Below, piece by piece: positions 25,436 through 34,229 of a DNA stretch of 64,000 nucleotides. The position numbers and the translations under genes were made by a program. Origin of the DNA: Colwellia sp. 20A7. GTDB taxonomy: Bacteria; Pseudomonadota; Gammaproteobacteria; Enterobacterales; Alteromonadaceae. The notes beneath the pieces are model-generated. The model did not search any database and was not told where the DNA came from. It saw nothing but the letters and a program-made list of their open reading frames with translations. Where the stretch lies: NCBI RefSeq assembly GCF_009832865.1, contig NZ_CP047130.1, positions 2,852,001 through 2,916,000 on the forward strand, in the 5' to 3' direction. Numbering within the stretch: the first letter of the stretch is position 1; each line of letters starts with the position of its first letter.

Positions 25436-26296
25436 TTAATTATTATTTGCCATCTGATTATGTTCTAATACTGATGGTTTATATAGTTTTAACAATACAC
25501 GTCGATCATAAAAACTCATTTTTCGTTCGTTATTGGCGACAACAGGTGACTTTTCCCCAAAAGCAAAAGTTGCTATTTGTTGTTCATCAACACCTTGCGC
25601 CATTAATAGTGTTTTTACTGAATTGACTCTGGCTTTTGACAATGCTTGATTATGTACTTCTTCGCCCGTTAAATCTGTATAGCCTGACAAATCAATTTTC
25701 ATGTTTGGGGAGTTATTTAATATACTTGCTAACGCTGCCACTTGCTCTTGATAATGTGCAGCAATATCACTTGAGCCAGTCGAAAACTGCAAACTCATTA
25801 ATAGTTTCTCTGCTTGTAACTGCCCTTCTTTTTTTTGTTGGTTTTCAAGTGCAGCTAACTGGTATTGATAAGATTCTTCTAAGTGCTGTAATTTTTCTTG
25901 GTATTGTTGTTTAGTCTGCTCACTCGATAATTGATAAGTTTGCTTTTCTTGTAACAGCGTTGCTGTTAACTCTTCGTTGTCATCATTCGCGTTCATTAAC
26001 TTCGCAATTAAAGAGCCGCCTAAACCTGCGATAATGACACCTAAAGGCCCTGCGGCAATCCCACCAATTATAGCGCCTGTACCAAAACCAATATTTTCAT
26101 TGTTCGTTTTTGATTGCTGCTTTTCGGCTAACGTTAACTTTTTATCAATGTCATTTTCAAACGCTGAAACTGAGGTGCTAGCAATTGTAGTCGCAAGTAT
26201 TGTAGCAAGTAATATTTTTGTATAATGATTTGCTGAATTAGCTTGTACGCTTTTTGTTTGCTGCTCTTTTAACATAGTAGGTTGCATGTTTGTCAT
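25436..26296 (-). CDS. pdsO: Sortase-system-associated OmpA-family protein PdsO
   Basis: About 286 residues. A signal-type hydrophobic segment (ILLATILATTIASTSVSA) is followed by a glycine-zipper stretch FGTGAIIGGIAAGPLGVIIA, a glutamine/glutamate-rich coiled coil (about residues 100-155) and a C-terminal OmpA peptidoglycan-binding domain (KIDLSGYTDLTGEEVHNQAL, then ARVNSVKTLL). This layout beside a divergent response regulator and kinase pair is that of PdsO of the proteobacterial dedicated sortase system (TIGR03789). Start: the ATG at 26296 has AAGGA seven bases upstream; the ATG at 26314 has none. The sortase and target genes that usually accompany it are not adjacent. Confidence 0.78.
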   Translation of the reverse strand: MTNMQPTMLKEQQTKSVQANSANHYTKILLATILATTIASTSVSAFENDIDKKLTLAEKQQSKTNNENIGFGTGAIIGGIAAGPLGVIIAGLGGSLIAKLMNANDDNEELTATLLQEKQTYQLSSEQTKQQYQEKLQHLEESYQYQLAALENQQKKEGQLQAEKLLMSLQFSTGSSDIAAHYQEQVAALASILNNSPNMKIDLSGYTDLTGEEVHNQALSKARVNSVKTLLMAQGVDEQQIATFAFGEKSPVVANNERKMSFYDRRVLLKLYKPSVLEHNQMANNN

Positions 26297-26598
26297 AATA
26301 TTTTCCTTTTTCATATTGGCTATAGTTGAGTAAACGTTTATGTGTTGTTTGTTGACGTAAGCTATTAAAGCTTAATAAAAAGGCCGTAATATGTAGTAAT
26401 AAAGGCAAATCGGTGAGCAATTGTGGCAACAATATGGCAATTTCAAAAATAAGGCGCGAAAATAGTAAAAGTTAGATATAGTCGAAGACCACGGTATTGT
26501 TTCAATGTTTTTCACCATTCAATACGTTGTTTTCTGTAACATTATGATAAAGACTATTAACTCATTACCTTTATCAAAAATTATTAAAGTATTTATAA

Positions 26599-27318
26599 AT
26601 GACCAAACGAATTGCTATTGTTGAAGATGAAGCCGCTATACGTGAAAATTATGCTGATGTATTGCGTACCCAAGGTTATCAAGTGCAAACTTATGCCTGT
26701 CGAGAAACAGCAACACAAGCTTTCAATTTACGTTTACCTAATTTAGTTATTTTAGATATTGGTTTGAATCAAGAATATGAGGGTGGATTTGTTTTATGCC
26801 AGCAATTACGCGCCAAATCAGCGAGTTTACCCATCATTTTCTTAACCGCTCGCGATAATGATTTTGATACGGTGTCCGGACTTCGTATTGGTGCAGATGA
26901 TTATTTAACAAAAGATATTAGCTTACCGCATTTAACTGCGCGTATATCAGCTCTATTTCGTCGCCAAGAAGCCTTTAAACAACCTATTAACAATGATCAT
27001 ATTACCCAAACAGGATCCTTAACTATTGATAGCCAACGTATGACCATTACTTGGCAAAATAAATCAATTGATTTAACGATTACTGAGTTTTGGTTAGTAC
27101 ATGCACTAGCCAAGCACCCTGGTCATGTTAAAAACCGTACTCAATTAATGACCGATTCAAAAATTTACGTTGATGACAGCACCATAACATCACATATTAA
27201 ACGTATACGTAAAAAGTTTATTAAAACCGATGAACATTTTGACTGCATTGAAACCGTTTATGGTATGGGGTATCGCTGGTTAAGTGAAATCAATAACACT
27301 GACGCGTATGCCCAATAA
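26599..27318 (+). CDS. pdsR: OmpR-type response regulator of the dedicated sortase system
   Basis: 239 residues. The receiver domain has the acidic pair in IVEDEAA, the phospho-acceptor aspartate in VILDIGL (D53), the threonine of FLTARD and the lysine of DYLTKD. The C-terminal winged helix (about 150-232) ends with VYGMGYRW, typical of OmpR/PhoB regulators. It overlaps pdsS and is divergent from pdsO, the arrangement known for TIGR03787 regulators in marine proteobacteria. It probably controls envelope genes including pdsO, by context. A simple regulator of another envelope stress system is the alternative. Confidence 0.82.
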   Translation: MTKRIAIVEDEAAIRENYADVLRTQGYQVQTYACRETATQAFNLRLPNLVILDIGLNQEYEGGFVLCQQLRAKSASLPIIFLTARDNDFDTVSGLRIGADDYLTKDISLPHLTARISALFRRQEAFKQPINNDHITQTGSLTIDSQRMTITWQNKSIDLTITEFWLVHALAKHPGHVKNRTQLMTDSKIYVDDSTITSHIKRIRKKFIKTDEHFDCIETVYGMGYRWLSEINNTDAYAQ

Positions 27319-29527
27319 TAAGTTTTTTCAACTACGCATAGGTTTAAGAGCAAAAGTATTATTACTTTCTAGCTTTCTTTTTGTCATTCCTTGGTTTGGC
27401 TATCAATATGTATGGGAAATGGAAAAGTATTTACGCTTTGGGCAAGAGCAAACACTAGTAGGCACTGCTAGAGCATTAGCGACAGCATTACATGAACGTG
27501 AAAATTTATTTAACAACCAAGCCAGTTTTTTACCTAGCGTAGAACAAGGTAAAGATTTATACGGCTATCAGTTCACTGAAGCGATCCAACTGGACGGCTT
27601 ATCTAATGATTGGACAAATTTTTCACAAAGAGCCCATTTTTACAATCAACAACAACAGCTATTTGCAAATGAAGCCTTAAGCTTGAACTTTAAGGCAAGT
27701 GTCGGAAAATATGACAAATATTTATATCTATTTTTTCAAGTCGTTGATAATAAAGTCACCTTCCGTGGTAAAAATAACCGTAGTATCACTAACAATGATC
27801 ATTTAGCCCTATCATTTAGCGACACTAACAATGAGTTAAATCGTTTTATTATCAGTAATAAACAAGCCGGTTGGATATCAGCCTTTAGCATTACTGATGA
27901 TCTTGATGATATCCCTAAGCCAGCGCCGCAGATCCAAGGGCACTGGTTACTAACACCTCAAGGTTATAATATTGAATTACGTGTTCCGTTAAAAACGCTA
28001 GGTGATAAAATTGCCTTTGCTTTTTTTGATGTTGATCGCCCTCTAGGAGATGCTATTTCCGCTATTGGCTCTGCTGATCCAAGCAAGCTCAATAGTTTGG
28101 GTACCATATTAGTTCCTTCGCCTGAAATTGAACGTATTGTAAAAGGTATGCGCTATACTAATTCGAGTATCTGGGTTGTTGACCAACATCATAGAGTACT
28201 CGCCAGTGCAGGCTCGTTAAAGTCGGCTAGTGGTGTTTGGCACACGAAAGAAAATCCCCTAGATGAGCAAGAAGAAAATAGTTTATGGTATCAATTTAAA
28301 CAACAAGTATTACTGCCCTTATATTATAAAGTACTCACAAAACCCCCAGCAGATTTCATTGACAAAATTTACGATGAAGGTCACTTAAGTGGCGAGCATA
28401 TTGTTAATGCACTATCAGGCAAAGCTAAATCTCAGTGGCGATTAACAACAGACAAACAAGCATTAGTTTTATCTGCCGCCTACCCTATTTTTATTAACGA
28501 AAAAGTGCAAGGTGCGGTGATTGTAGAAGAAACAACTAATGGTATACGTACTTTAAGAAACAGGGCTTTAGAAAAGCTGTTTACTGTAATTTTAGCCATA
28601 ATGACCTTAGGGGCATTAACCTTTATTATTTTTGCTACACGCATTTCATCACGTATTCGACACTTATCTAACCAAGCCGAACACGCCATTGATCCCCAAG
28701 GACGTATTATCGGCAAAATATCGCCATCTAATAGTCATGATGAAATTGGTGATTTGTCACGTAGTTTTACCACTGCCGTTAATCGACTTAGCGAATATAA
28801 TCACTACTTAGAAAGCATGTCTTCACGTTTATCTCATGAATTAAGAACGCCTATTGCAGTGGTAAAAACATCTTTAGAAAATCTTGCTATACAGGAAAAG
28901 CAAAAATTATTAACTGATAACACAACAGGCAAGTCTATCGAGAGTAATCCCTATATTGAACGAGCGCAAACAGGCATTAATACATTAAACTTAATTTTAA
29001 CAAACATGAGCGAAGCAACTCGGCTTGAGCAAATGTTATCTAGCACAGAAAAAATTGATTTTGACTTAAATACCGTTGTTTCTGGCTGTATTGCTGGTTA
29101 TCGACAAGTATATAAAGAGCATACTTTTATATTAAACACTGACCTTGCTAAGTTAACGTTTAAAGGCTCACCAGAGCATATTGTGCAATTACTAGATAAA
29201 GTAGTCAGTAACGCTGTAGAGTTTAGTGAAGATAACATTGTAACTTTTGACTTAAAACAACATGACGAACAGGTGACATTATTAATTCATAACAATGGTA
29301 TTCTATTACCTAAACTGTTAAATGAAAGCTTATTTGATTCGATGGTTTCCTTACGCGAACATTATTCAGCTAATAAAAAAATCCCCGAACAGCCTCATCT
29401 TGGTTTAGGGTTATACATTGCTCGATTAATCTGTCAATTTCACCAAGGTAAAATTAGTGCATATAACCATCACTCACCTGACGGTGTAACGATAGAAATT
29501 AGCTTACCATTAAAGCTTATTCGCTAA
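27308..29527 (+). CDS. pdsS: Sensor histidine kinase of the dedicated sortase system
   Basis: About 740 residues. The N-terminal membrane helix is VLLLSSFLFVIPWFGYQYVW. A large periplasmic part follows that begins like a CBM9-type sugar-binding fold (QLDGLSNDWTNF, then KYLYLFFQVVDNKV and GYNIELRVPL). The second membrane helix is LFTVILAIMTLGALTFIIFA, then a HAMP linker. The HisKA motif is SRLSHELRTPIAVVK (H510), the N-box DKVVSNAVEFSE, and the ATP lid ends in HLGLGLYIARL. A GTG at 27284 would extend it by 8 residues; ATG 27308 overlaps the pdsR stop by 11 bases. The architecture matches TIGR03785. Confidence 0.82.
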   Translation: MPNNKFFQLRIGLRAKVLLLSSFLFVIPWFGYQYVWEMEKYLRFGQEQTLVGTARALATALHERENLFNNQASFLPSVEQGKDLYGYQFTEAIQLDGLSNDWTNFSQRAHFYNQQQQLFANEALSLNFKASVGKYDKYLYLFFQVVDNKVTFRGKNNRSITNNDHLALSFSDTNNELNRFIISNKQAGWISAFSITDDLDDIPKPAPQIQGHWLLTPQGYNIELRVPLKTLGDKIAFAFFDVDRPLGDAISAIGSADPSKLNSLGTILVPSPEIERIVKGMRYTNSSIWVVDQHHRVLASAGSLKSASGVWHTKENPLDEQEENSLWYQFKQQVLLPLYYKVLTKPPADFIDKIYDEGHLSGEHIVNALSGKAKSQWRLTTDKQALVLSAAYPIFINEKVQGAVIVEETTNGIRTLRNRALEKLFTVILAIMTLGALTFIIFATRISSRIRHLSNQAEHAIDPQGRIIGKISPSNSHDEIGDLSRSFTTAVNRLSEYNHYLESMSSRLSHELRTPIAVVKTSLENLAIQEKQKLLTDNTTGKSIESNPYIERAQTGINTLNLILTNMSEATRLEQMLSSTEKIDFDLNTVVSGCIAGYRQVYKEHTFILNTDLAKLTFKGSPEHIVQLLDKVVSNAVEFSEDNIVTFDLKQHDEQVTLLIHNNGILLPKLLNESLFDSMVSLREHYSANKKIPEQPHLGLGLYIARLICQFHQGKISAYNHHSPDGVTIEISLPLKLIR

Positions 29528-29569
29528 GTTGAATGGCTAAAGCTAGGTCACTAAAGTTAAGTTTTAATA

Positions 29570-29607
29570 TTAGCTTCCTAACTTTAGCGCTAAAGTTAGG
29601 AAGCTAA
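29570..29607. terminator. Perfect 38-bp palindrome after pdsS
   Basis: Two 19-bp arms (TTAGCTTCCTAACTTTAGC and its exact complement) meet without a spacer. Further copies of CTAAAGTTA lie on both sides (29551 and 29605 onward). It sits 43 bp after the pdsS stop, where a terminator is expected, but no T run follows directly, so it may instead be a binding site or an extragenic palindrome. Confidence 0.55.
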
Positions 29608-29671
29608 AGTTAGCAACTTGTGCAAATTAATTTGTTAAACTGAAAGTATCATCCTATTAAAAATAAACCGC

Positions 29672-30979
29672 ATGAGCTTAACCAATAAGTTTTTTTCTTT
29701 GCTTGGCTTTCCTGAGCCGATTTCTTTAAAGCGCTTCAATAGTAAAAATTCATTACCCGAAAACGTCGTTTTATTAAGTATAAGTAAGCAAATTAATTCG
29801 AATATTGAACAAGCCTTACTTCAACTACCAACTAATATAATTAAAAGTGCTTCTGATTTAACCGAAAAATCTATTGCAGCACTTATTATTGATGCAACCA
29901 ATTATATTGATGAAAGCAGCTACCAACAATTATATTTAACTGTTAAAAATACTCTTAGGCACCTAGATAGCAATGCAAAAATATTAATTATTGCTCATGC
30001 ACAATCACCCAATAAAAATGTAGATGAAAATACCTTTAGTCAGTCATTAATAGGTTTTAGTAAAAGTTTAGCTAAAGAAGTTGGCAGAAAAGCTAGTACT
30101 ACTAATATTATTTTTATTGCTGATGAAGCCCATGATAGTCACTTAGCATTATCAAACCCTATAAACTTTTTTTTATCGAGCAAGTCATCCTTCATTAGCG
30201 GCCAAACATTAACCATAAATGCTGTAAATAATTTGATAAATCCTCCCTCAAAGACGAAAAAAATAGCGGTAGTCACAGGTGCAGGGCAAGGAATAGGCTC
30301 CGCTATAGCTTCAAGATTATTTGATGAGGGATATTTTGTAATAGGCATCGATATAGAACCAATGAAAATACAACTCACCAATGTGATGAAAACATTACAA
30401 GGTGAAAGTGTCATTTTAGATGTATCAGCAAATGATGCCGGAAGTAAACTAGTTACCTTGGCTAAACAGCACGGTGGTTTTGATCTAATAGTACATAATG
30501 CGGGTATAACCCGAGATAAAACATTAGCTAAAATGCCCGAAAACCTCTGGCAACAAACCCTTAATATAAACTTACTTTCAGTTATGCGTATTAATAAAGC
30601 ATTATTAATGGAGCAGTCCATTAACCAAGGTGGACGTATCATCTGCTTGTCTTCTATGAATGGTATCGCTGGCCAAGGCGGACAAACTAATTACGCCTGC
30701 TCTAAAGCTGCCATTATTGGTTATGTTAAAAGTATGAATACCAAGTTAGCCCGTGAGAAAATTACTATCAATGCCATAGCTCCAGGCTTTATTGAAACAC
30801 AAATGACTAAAAAAATGCCTTTTTTTACCCGTGAAATGGGAAGAAGAATGAATGCCTTAGGACAAGGAGGTTTACCTATTGATGTTGCAGAAGCCGTTAC
30901 TTTTTTAGGTGATGAGCTTAGTTTTGCTATTTCTGGGCAAACTCTTCGGGTATGTGGATTAAATATAATAGGAACATAA
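29672..30979 (+). CDS. Two-domain FabG-like 3-oxoacyl-ACP/CoA reductase (SDR)
   Basis: 435 residues. The C-terminal 240 residues are a classical short-chain dehydrogenase: IAVVTGAGQGIGSAIASRLF (NADP(H) binding), HNAGITRDKTL, the catalytic serine in CLSSMNGIAG and the pair Y-x3-K in YACSKAAIIGYVKS. The ending TINAIAPGFIETQMTKKMPF follows. The first 190 residues resemble a degenerate second Rossmann domain lacking the glycine motif, as in high-molecular-weight FabG (FabG4) proteins. Likely substrates are 3-oxoacyl thioesters. Its usual partners, a thiolase and a MaoC-like hydratase, are not adjacent here. It has a 319-bp gap behind it. Confidence 0.83.
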   Translation: MSLTNKFFSLLGFPEPISLKRFNSKNSLPENVVLLSISKQINSNIEQALLQLPTNIIKSASDLTEKSIAALIIDATNYIDESSYQQLYLTVKNTLRHLDSNAKILIIAHAQSPNKNVDENTFSQSLIGFSKSLAKEVGRKASTTNIIFIADEAHDSHLALSNPINFFLSSKSSFISGQTLTINAVNNLINPPSKTKKIAVVTGAGQGIGSAIASRLFDEGYFVIGIDIEPMKIQLTNVMKTLQGESVILDVSANDAGSKLVTLAKQHGGFDLIVHNAGITRDKTLAKMPENLWQQTLNINLLSVMRINKALLMEQSINQGGRIICLSSMNGIAGQGGQTNYACSKAAIIGYVKSMNTKLAREKITINAIAPGFIETQMTKKMPFFTREMGRRMNALGQGGLPIDVAEAVTFLGDELSFAISGQTLRVCGLNIIGT

Positions 30980-31298
30980 TGTACTATTATTGAAATTTTA
31001 CGCGTGGCTTCAGATAGATTTAAATTTATAGCTTGATATTTACAAATGGCCAAATAGTACTGTTATTTGCTTTTTACCATGCTTGTAATACCATTAATGT
31101 TGTAAAGTTATGTAAAGTTATGTAAATTTCACTAAATCAGTTATTATATGGTGAACTTATTACGAGCAATACACTCTATCTGCAAGTACAATAATAACCA
31201 GGTTAACTTAACTGCTTAAAATGTGAGTAATCTAGCTAAGGGTCAATATTGCCCTAAATTTAATGTTCTGATAGTGGTAATTTATAAAAGGTAAACAA
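30980..31298. other. Gene-free stretch with a 10-bp tandem repeat
   Basis: TGTAAAGTTA occurs twice in tandem (31101-31110, 31111-31120) with a partial third unit TGTAAATTTC. The promoter of the following lipoprotein gene must be here, but no clear consensus was chosen. Nothing else was recognised. Confidence 0.5.
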
Positions 31299-32819
31299 AT
31301 GACAAACAATAATTCTCTATATTTTCAATTTAAACAAAATATACCGCTATGGTGTGTTCTACTATTTTCATTCACGTTAATGAGTTGTGGTGGTAGTTCT
31401 AGTTCTAAAACAGGCTATGTGCAGTTATATAACTTATCGCCAAACGCTCCTGGAATATATTTAACAATAGATAAATATGATGATGATGATTATGTTGAAC
31501 AAACATATTCTGCAATATCATTTACGAACACGAGTAGTCGCTTTTCTTATGAGCCTGACACTTATGATATTGAGTTAGCTTGGCAAAACGAGTTTGGAAA
31601 TCAAAGCGATTTAGAAATTGTTTATGAAGACCAACTAAAAATCAGTAATGAAAGCGTTGAATTTATTGTTATCTCAGAAGACATTAAAGCACCACAAGTT
31701 TTAGTTTATGAACTTCCTGTTCGAGACGATGATGAGCTAAATGATGATAGCGATGATGACCTTTTCAATATTAAAGTGCTCAACATGCATAATTGGTCAG
31801 CTGGTTTAGATTTCTATTATTCAGAAGCTGATGAAACATTCAATGAAGCTCAACTACTAAATAAAACTAGTTACACTGAATTGTCTGAAAACCAAAAATT
31901 AGATCAGGATAGCTATATTTTCTACATTACGTCAGCAGGTGAAAGTGACGTTTTATTTACTTCAGAAGATATCTCATTTCCTTACGCATCTGAATATATC
32001 ATCGTAATTAGAGCAAATACGGGTGTTGGTTCATCGCCATTCCTTATCGATGTTGTATCTACTTCTACTACACAAGAATTTACAGATTCTGGTGCTGAAG
32101 CTAGCTACCGTGTATACAATGGTATTGTAGAAAATGAATTACTACCTGGCTATGAAAAAAATATCGATTTTCACATCAATTCAATTGATGAGACACCAGA
32201 AGTTGCTTCACTTGGTTATGGCGAATTTAGTCCATCAACTATTATTGAATCAGGTGATTACAGTATGAATGTCGTTTCATCTGAGAATCAAACTAAGATC
32301 ATCAGTAACCACCTATTACCACTAAATGAAAATACTGACAAAACTATCTTCCTTTACTTGTTAGAAGAAGCTGTAGATGAAGATGGGGATGGTGATATCG
32401 ATGAAAATGGTGATGGTTATATTGATGAATTAGAAATCACACTGAATTCACTTGTTGTGACTAATAGTACTTCTGAAAATATTTATAGTCATGCAATGAC
32501 AGTAATTAACTTAATTGACCAAGATGAAATCATTGACGATTTTTCTAGTGTTAAAGTTTATTTTGTTTTAAATGATGAAATAATTGAAACAGCATCACAA
32601 AGTTTAACGACTATTTTTGCAGTACCAACTACCGCTCAACTACTTAACAATACATACTCTATTTATGCTATTGGTAGCCTTGATAGTAGTAACATAGTGC
32701 TAGCATCAACTCAGTTAACACTTGATGAAGATAGTACAAACCAATTTATTATTTTAGAGAAAGATGCTGATAGTGCAACTGGATATAAAATGACCTTTAC
32801 TAATCAAAGTAATAATTAA
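31299..32819 (+). CDS. DUF4397-type lipoprotein
   Basis: A 506-residue lipoprotein. After a short polar start, the hydrophobic segment IPLWCVLLFSFTLMSCGGSS carries the lipobox LMSC. The following TGYVQLYNLSPNAPGIYLTI is the beginning typical of DUF4397 repeats; similar starts recur at NIKVLNMHNWSAGLDFYYSE and SYRVYNGIVENELLPG, suggesting three or more tandem domains. An acidic EF-hand-like stretch DEDGDGDIDENGDGYIDELE lies about residues 366-385. AAAGGT seven bases upstream supports the ATG. It is a single gene with its own terminator. Function unknown; surface-exposed lipoprotein is inferred. Confidence 0.8.
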   Translation: MTNNNSLYFQFKQNIPLWCVLLFSFTLMSCGGSSSSKTGYVQLYNLSPNAPGIYLTIDKYDDDDYVEQTYSAISFTNTSSRFSYEPDTYDIELAWQNEFGNQSDLEIVYEDQLKISNESVEFIVISEDIKAPQVLVYELPVRDDDELNDDSDDDLFNIKVLNMHNWSAGLDFYYSEADETFNEAQLLNKTSYTELSENQKLDQDSYIFYITSAGESDVLFTSEDISFPYASEYIIVIRANTGVGSSPFLIDVVSTSTTQEFTDSGAEASYRVYNGIVENELLPGYEKNIDFHINSIDETPEVASLGYGEFSPSTIIESGDYSMNVVSSENQTKIISNHLLPLNENTDKTIFLYLLEEAVDEDGDGDIDENGDGYIDELEITLNSLVVTNSTSENIYSHAMTVINLIDQDEIIDDFSSVKVYFVLNDEIIETASQSLTTIFAVPTTAQLLNNTYSIYAIGSLDSSNIVLASTQLTLDEDSTNQFIILEKDADSATGYKMTFTNQSNN

Positions 32820-32851
32820 TATTATTCGATAAGTAACTGAAGATAAAAATT

Positions 32852-32886
32852 AAAAAGCCTACTTAAAATAATTAAGTAGGCTTTTT
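32852..32886 (+). terminator. Rho-independent terminator after the DUF4397 gene
   Basis: A 15-bp stem AAAAAGCCTACTTAA / TTAAGTAGGCTTTTT with a 5-base loop and a run of seven T. It serves the plus-strand lipoprotein gene and, with the A run on the other arm, may also stop transcripts of the convergent Nif3 gene. Confidence 0.92.
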
Positions 32887-32947
32887 TTGTGCTAAAAAAT
32901 CAATAATGGTAAACTAATAACAGGGTCTATTGGCTCGTGCTTAAACG

Positions 32948-33706
32948 CTAGACTGGATTATCGATATCCACAAAAACAACATCGATATTTTTCTCTTTTG
33001 CTAAGTATTCACCTAAAGCTTTAACGCCGTAACGCTCAGTTGCATGATGACCTGCAGCAAAAAAATGTATATCCATTTCATGAGCAATATGTGTAGTCTT
33101 TTCTGAAGCTTCACCAGAAATAAAGGCGTCAATGCCCTGCTCTGCTGCTAACTCAATATAATCTTGTCCACCGCCAGTACACCAAGCAACCGTTTTAATT
33201 GGCTTATTTGATGGAGGCGCAATATGTAAGCAAGTTCGATTAAGTTTTTCACTAATTTTTTGAGCGAATACATCACTTGAAGATTCTTCAGTTAACTCAC
33301 CTTGTATAGCGACGCTTAACTTATTACCTAACTCAAGTGGTCCAGTGATATCAATGTTTAACAGTTTTGCTAATTGTGCGTTATTACCTAACGTTGGATG
33401 AATATCTAACGGTAAATGGTAGGCGAATAAACTAATGTCGTTATCAAGTAACGCTTTAATACGCTTATGCTTCATACCTCGAATAACATAAGACTCATTC
33501 TTCCAAAAATATCCATGATGAACGAGTATTGCATCAGCCTTCTCATCGATAGCTTTATTAATTAATGCTTGCGACGCTGTTACACCCGTAACTATTTTAG
33601 TTATTTCTTCTTTGCCTTGTATTTGCAGCCCATTAGGAGCGTAATCCTTTATTATTGCGGGCGTTAATAACTTATCTAAATATTGCTCTAACTCATTTCT
33701 ATTCAT
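32948..33706 (-). CDS. ybgI: Nif3-family dinuclear metal-centre protein (YbgI-like)
   Basis: A 252-residue cytoplasmic protein of the Nif3/GTP cyclohydrolase-I type 2 family. Metal-ligand motifs are visible: ILVHHGYFWKNES (paired histidines), LFAYHLPLDIHPTLGNNAQL, and the C-terminal FFAAGHHATERYGVKAL. Relatives form a hexameric ring with two metal ions per subunit. The cellular role is not settled. In E. coli ybgI is a well-conserved orphan; here it is also a single gene, converging on the DUF4397 lipoprotein gene. Confidence 0.92.
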   Translation of the reverse strand: MNRNELEQYLDKLLTPAIIKDYAPNGLQIQGKEEITKIVTGVTASQALINKAIDEKADAILVHHGYFWKNESYVIRGMKHKRIKALLDNDISLFAYHLPLDIHPTLGNNAQLAKLLNIDITGPLELGNKLSVAIQGELTEESSSDVFAQKISEKLNRTCLHIAPPSNKPIKTVAWCTGGGQDYIELAAEQGIDAFISGEASEKTTHIAHEMDIHFFAAGHHATERYGVKALGEYLAKEKNIDVVFVDIDNPV

Positions 33707-33949
33707 TATTTTTAATCTTTTATAAAACGTACTAAGAATAAAAATATGATACTAGATCATCAGGCATTTATCATGCGTTAACATTAGATCTAACCACTGT
33801 ACATGATAATTAATTAGGTAAAAATGATATGTAAATTTGGGATAAGCTACTATTTAGCTCCGTAATTATAATGAATAGCTGTAGTGATCACACGATCAAA
33901 ACCACCTTCTTTGTCTTGTATTGTATTATTTATATAACTTTGTAGATGA

Positions 33950-34222
33950 TTATTTTTTTGCCGAAATAGAACTGTAAATAAGCACTACAAATAAAATATT
34001 AACAGACAAAAAAGCTAACCAATAAAGAATGGCGATGGAAAAGGTGAAAGACATCAGAGAAACTGATAATAATGACATCATAATAGTCAACCAGCCTGAA
34101 ATTTTAAAATAAAGGCTTAAGCGTGACGTGAGCGCTCTTTTAAAAATAGATTTGAAATGTTTATCCATACTCAATGACAAACATAGCAAGCCAATAATCT
34201 GCGTAATAAAGACAATAAGCAT
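33950..34222 (-). CDS. Small membrane protein, DUF3325-like
   Basis: 90 residues with three hydrophobic segments (LIVFITQIIGLLCLSLSM, then ISGWLTIMMSLLSVSLMSFT and ILYWLAFLSVNILFVVLIYS). The short polar loop with HFKSIF between the first two resembles DUF3325 proteins that accompany PepSY-type iron-uptake membrane proteins. It starts 7 bases after the PepSY gene and is the last gene of the iron-uptake operon. Exact role unknown. Confidence 0.68.
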   Translation of the reverse strand: MLIVFITQIIGLLCLSLSMDKHFKSIFKRALTSRLSLYFKISGWLTIMMSLLSVSLMSFTFSIAILYWLAFLSVNILFVVLIYSSISAKK

Positions 34223-34229
34223 TACTTTA

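Noticed and set aside
26238-26432. Open frame of 64 codons overlapping the start of pdsO, possible sortase remnant
   Set aside because: It starts with TTG without a ribosome-binding site, overlaps pdsO in another frame and shows no sortase catalytic motif (TLxTC).
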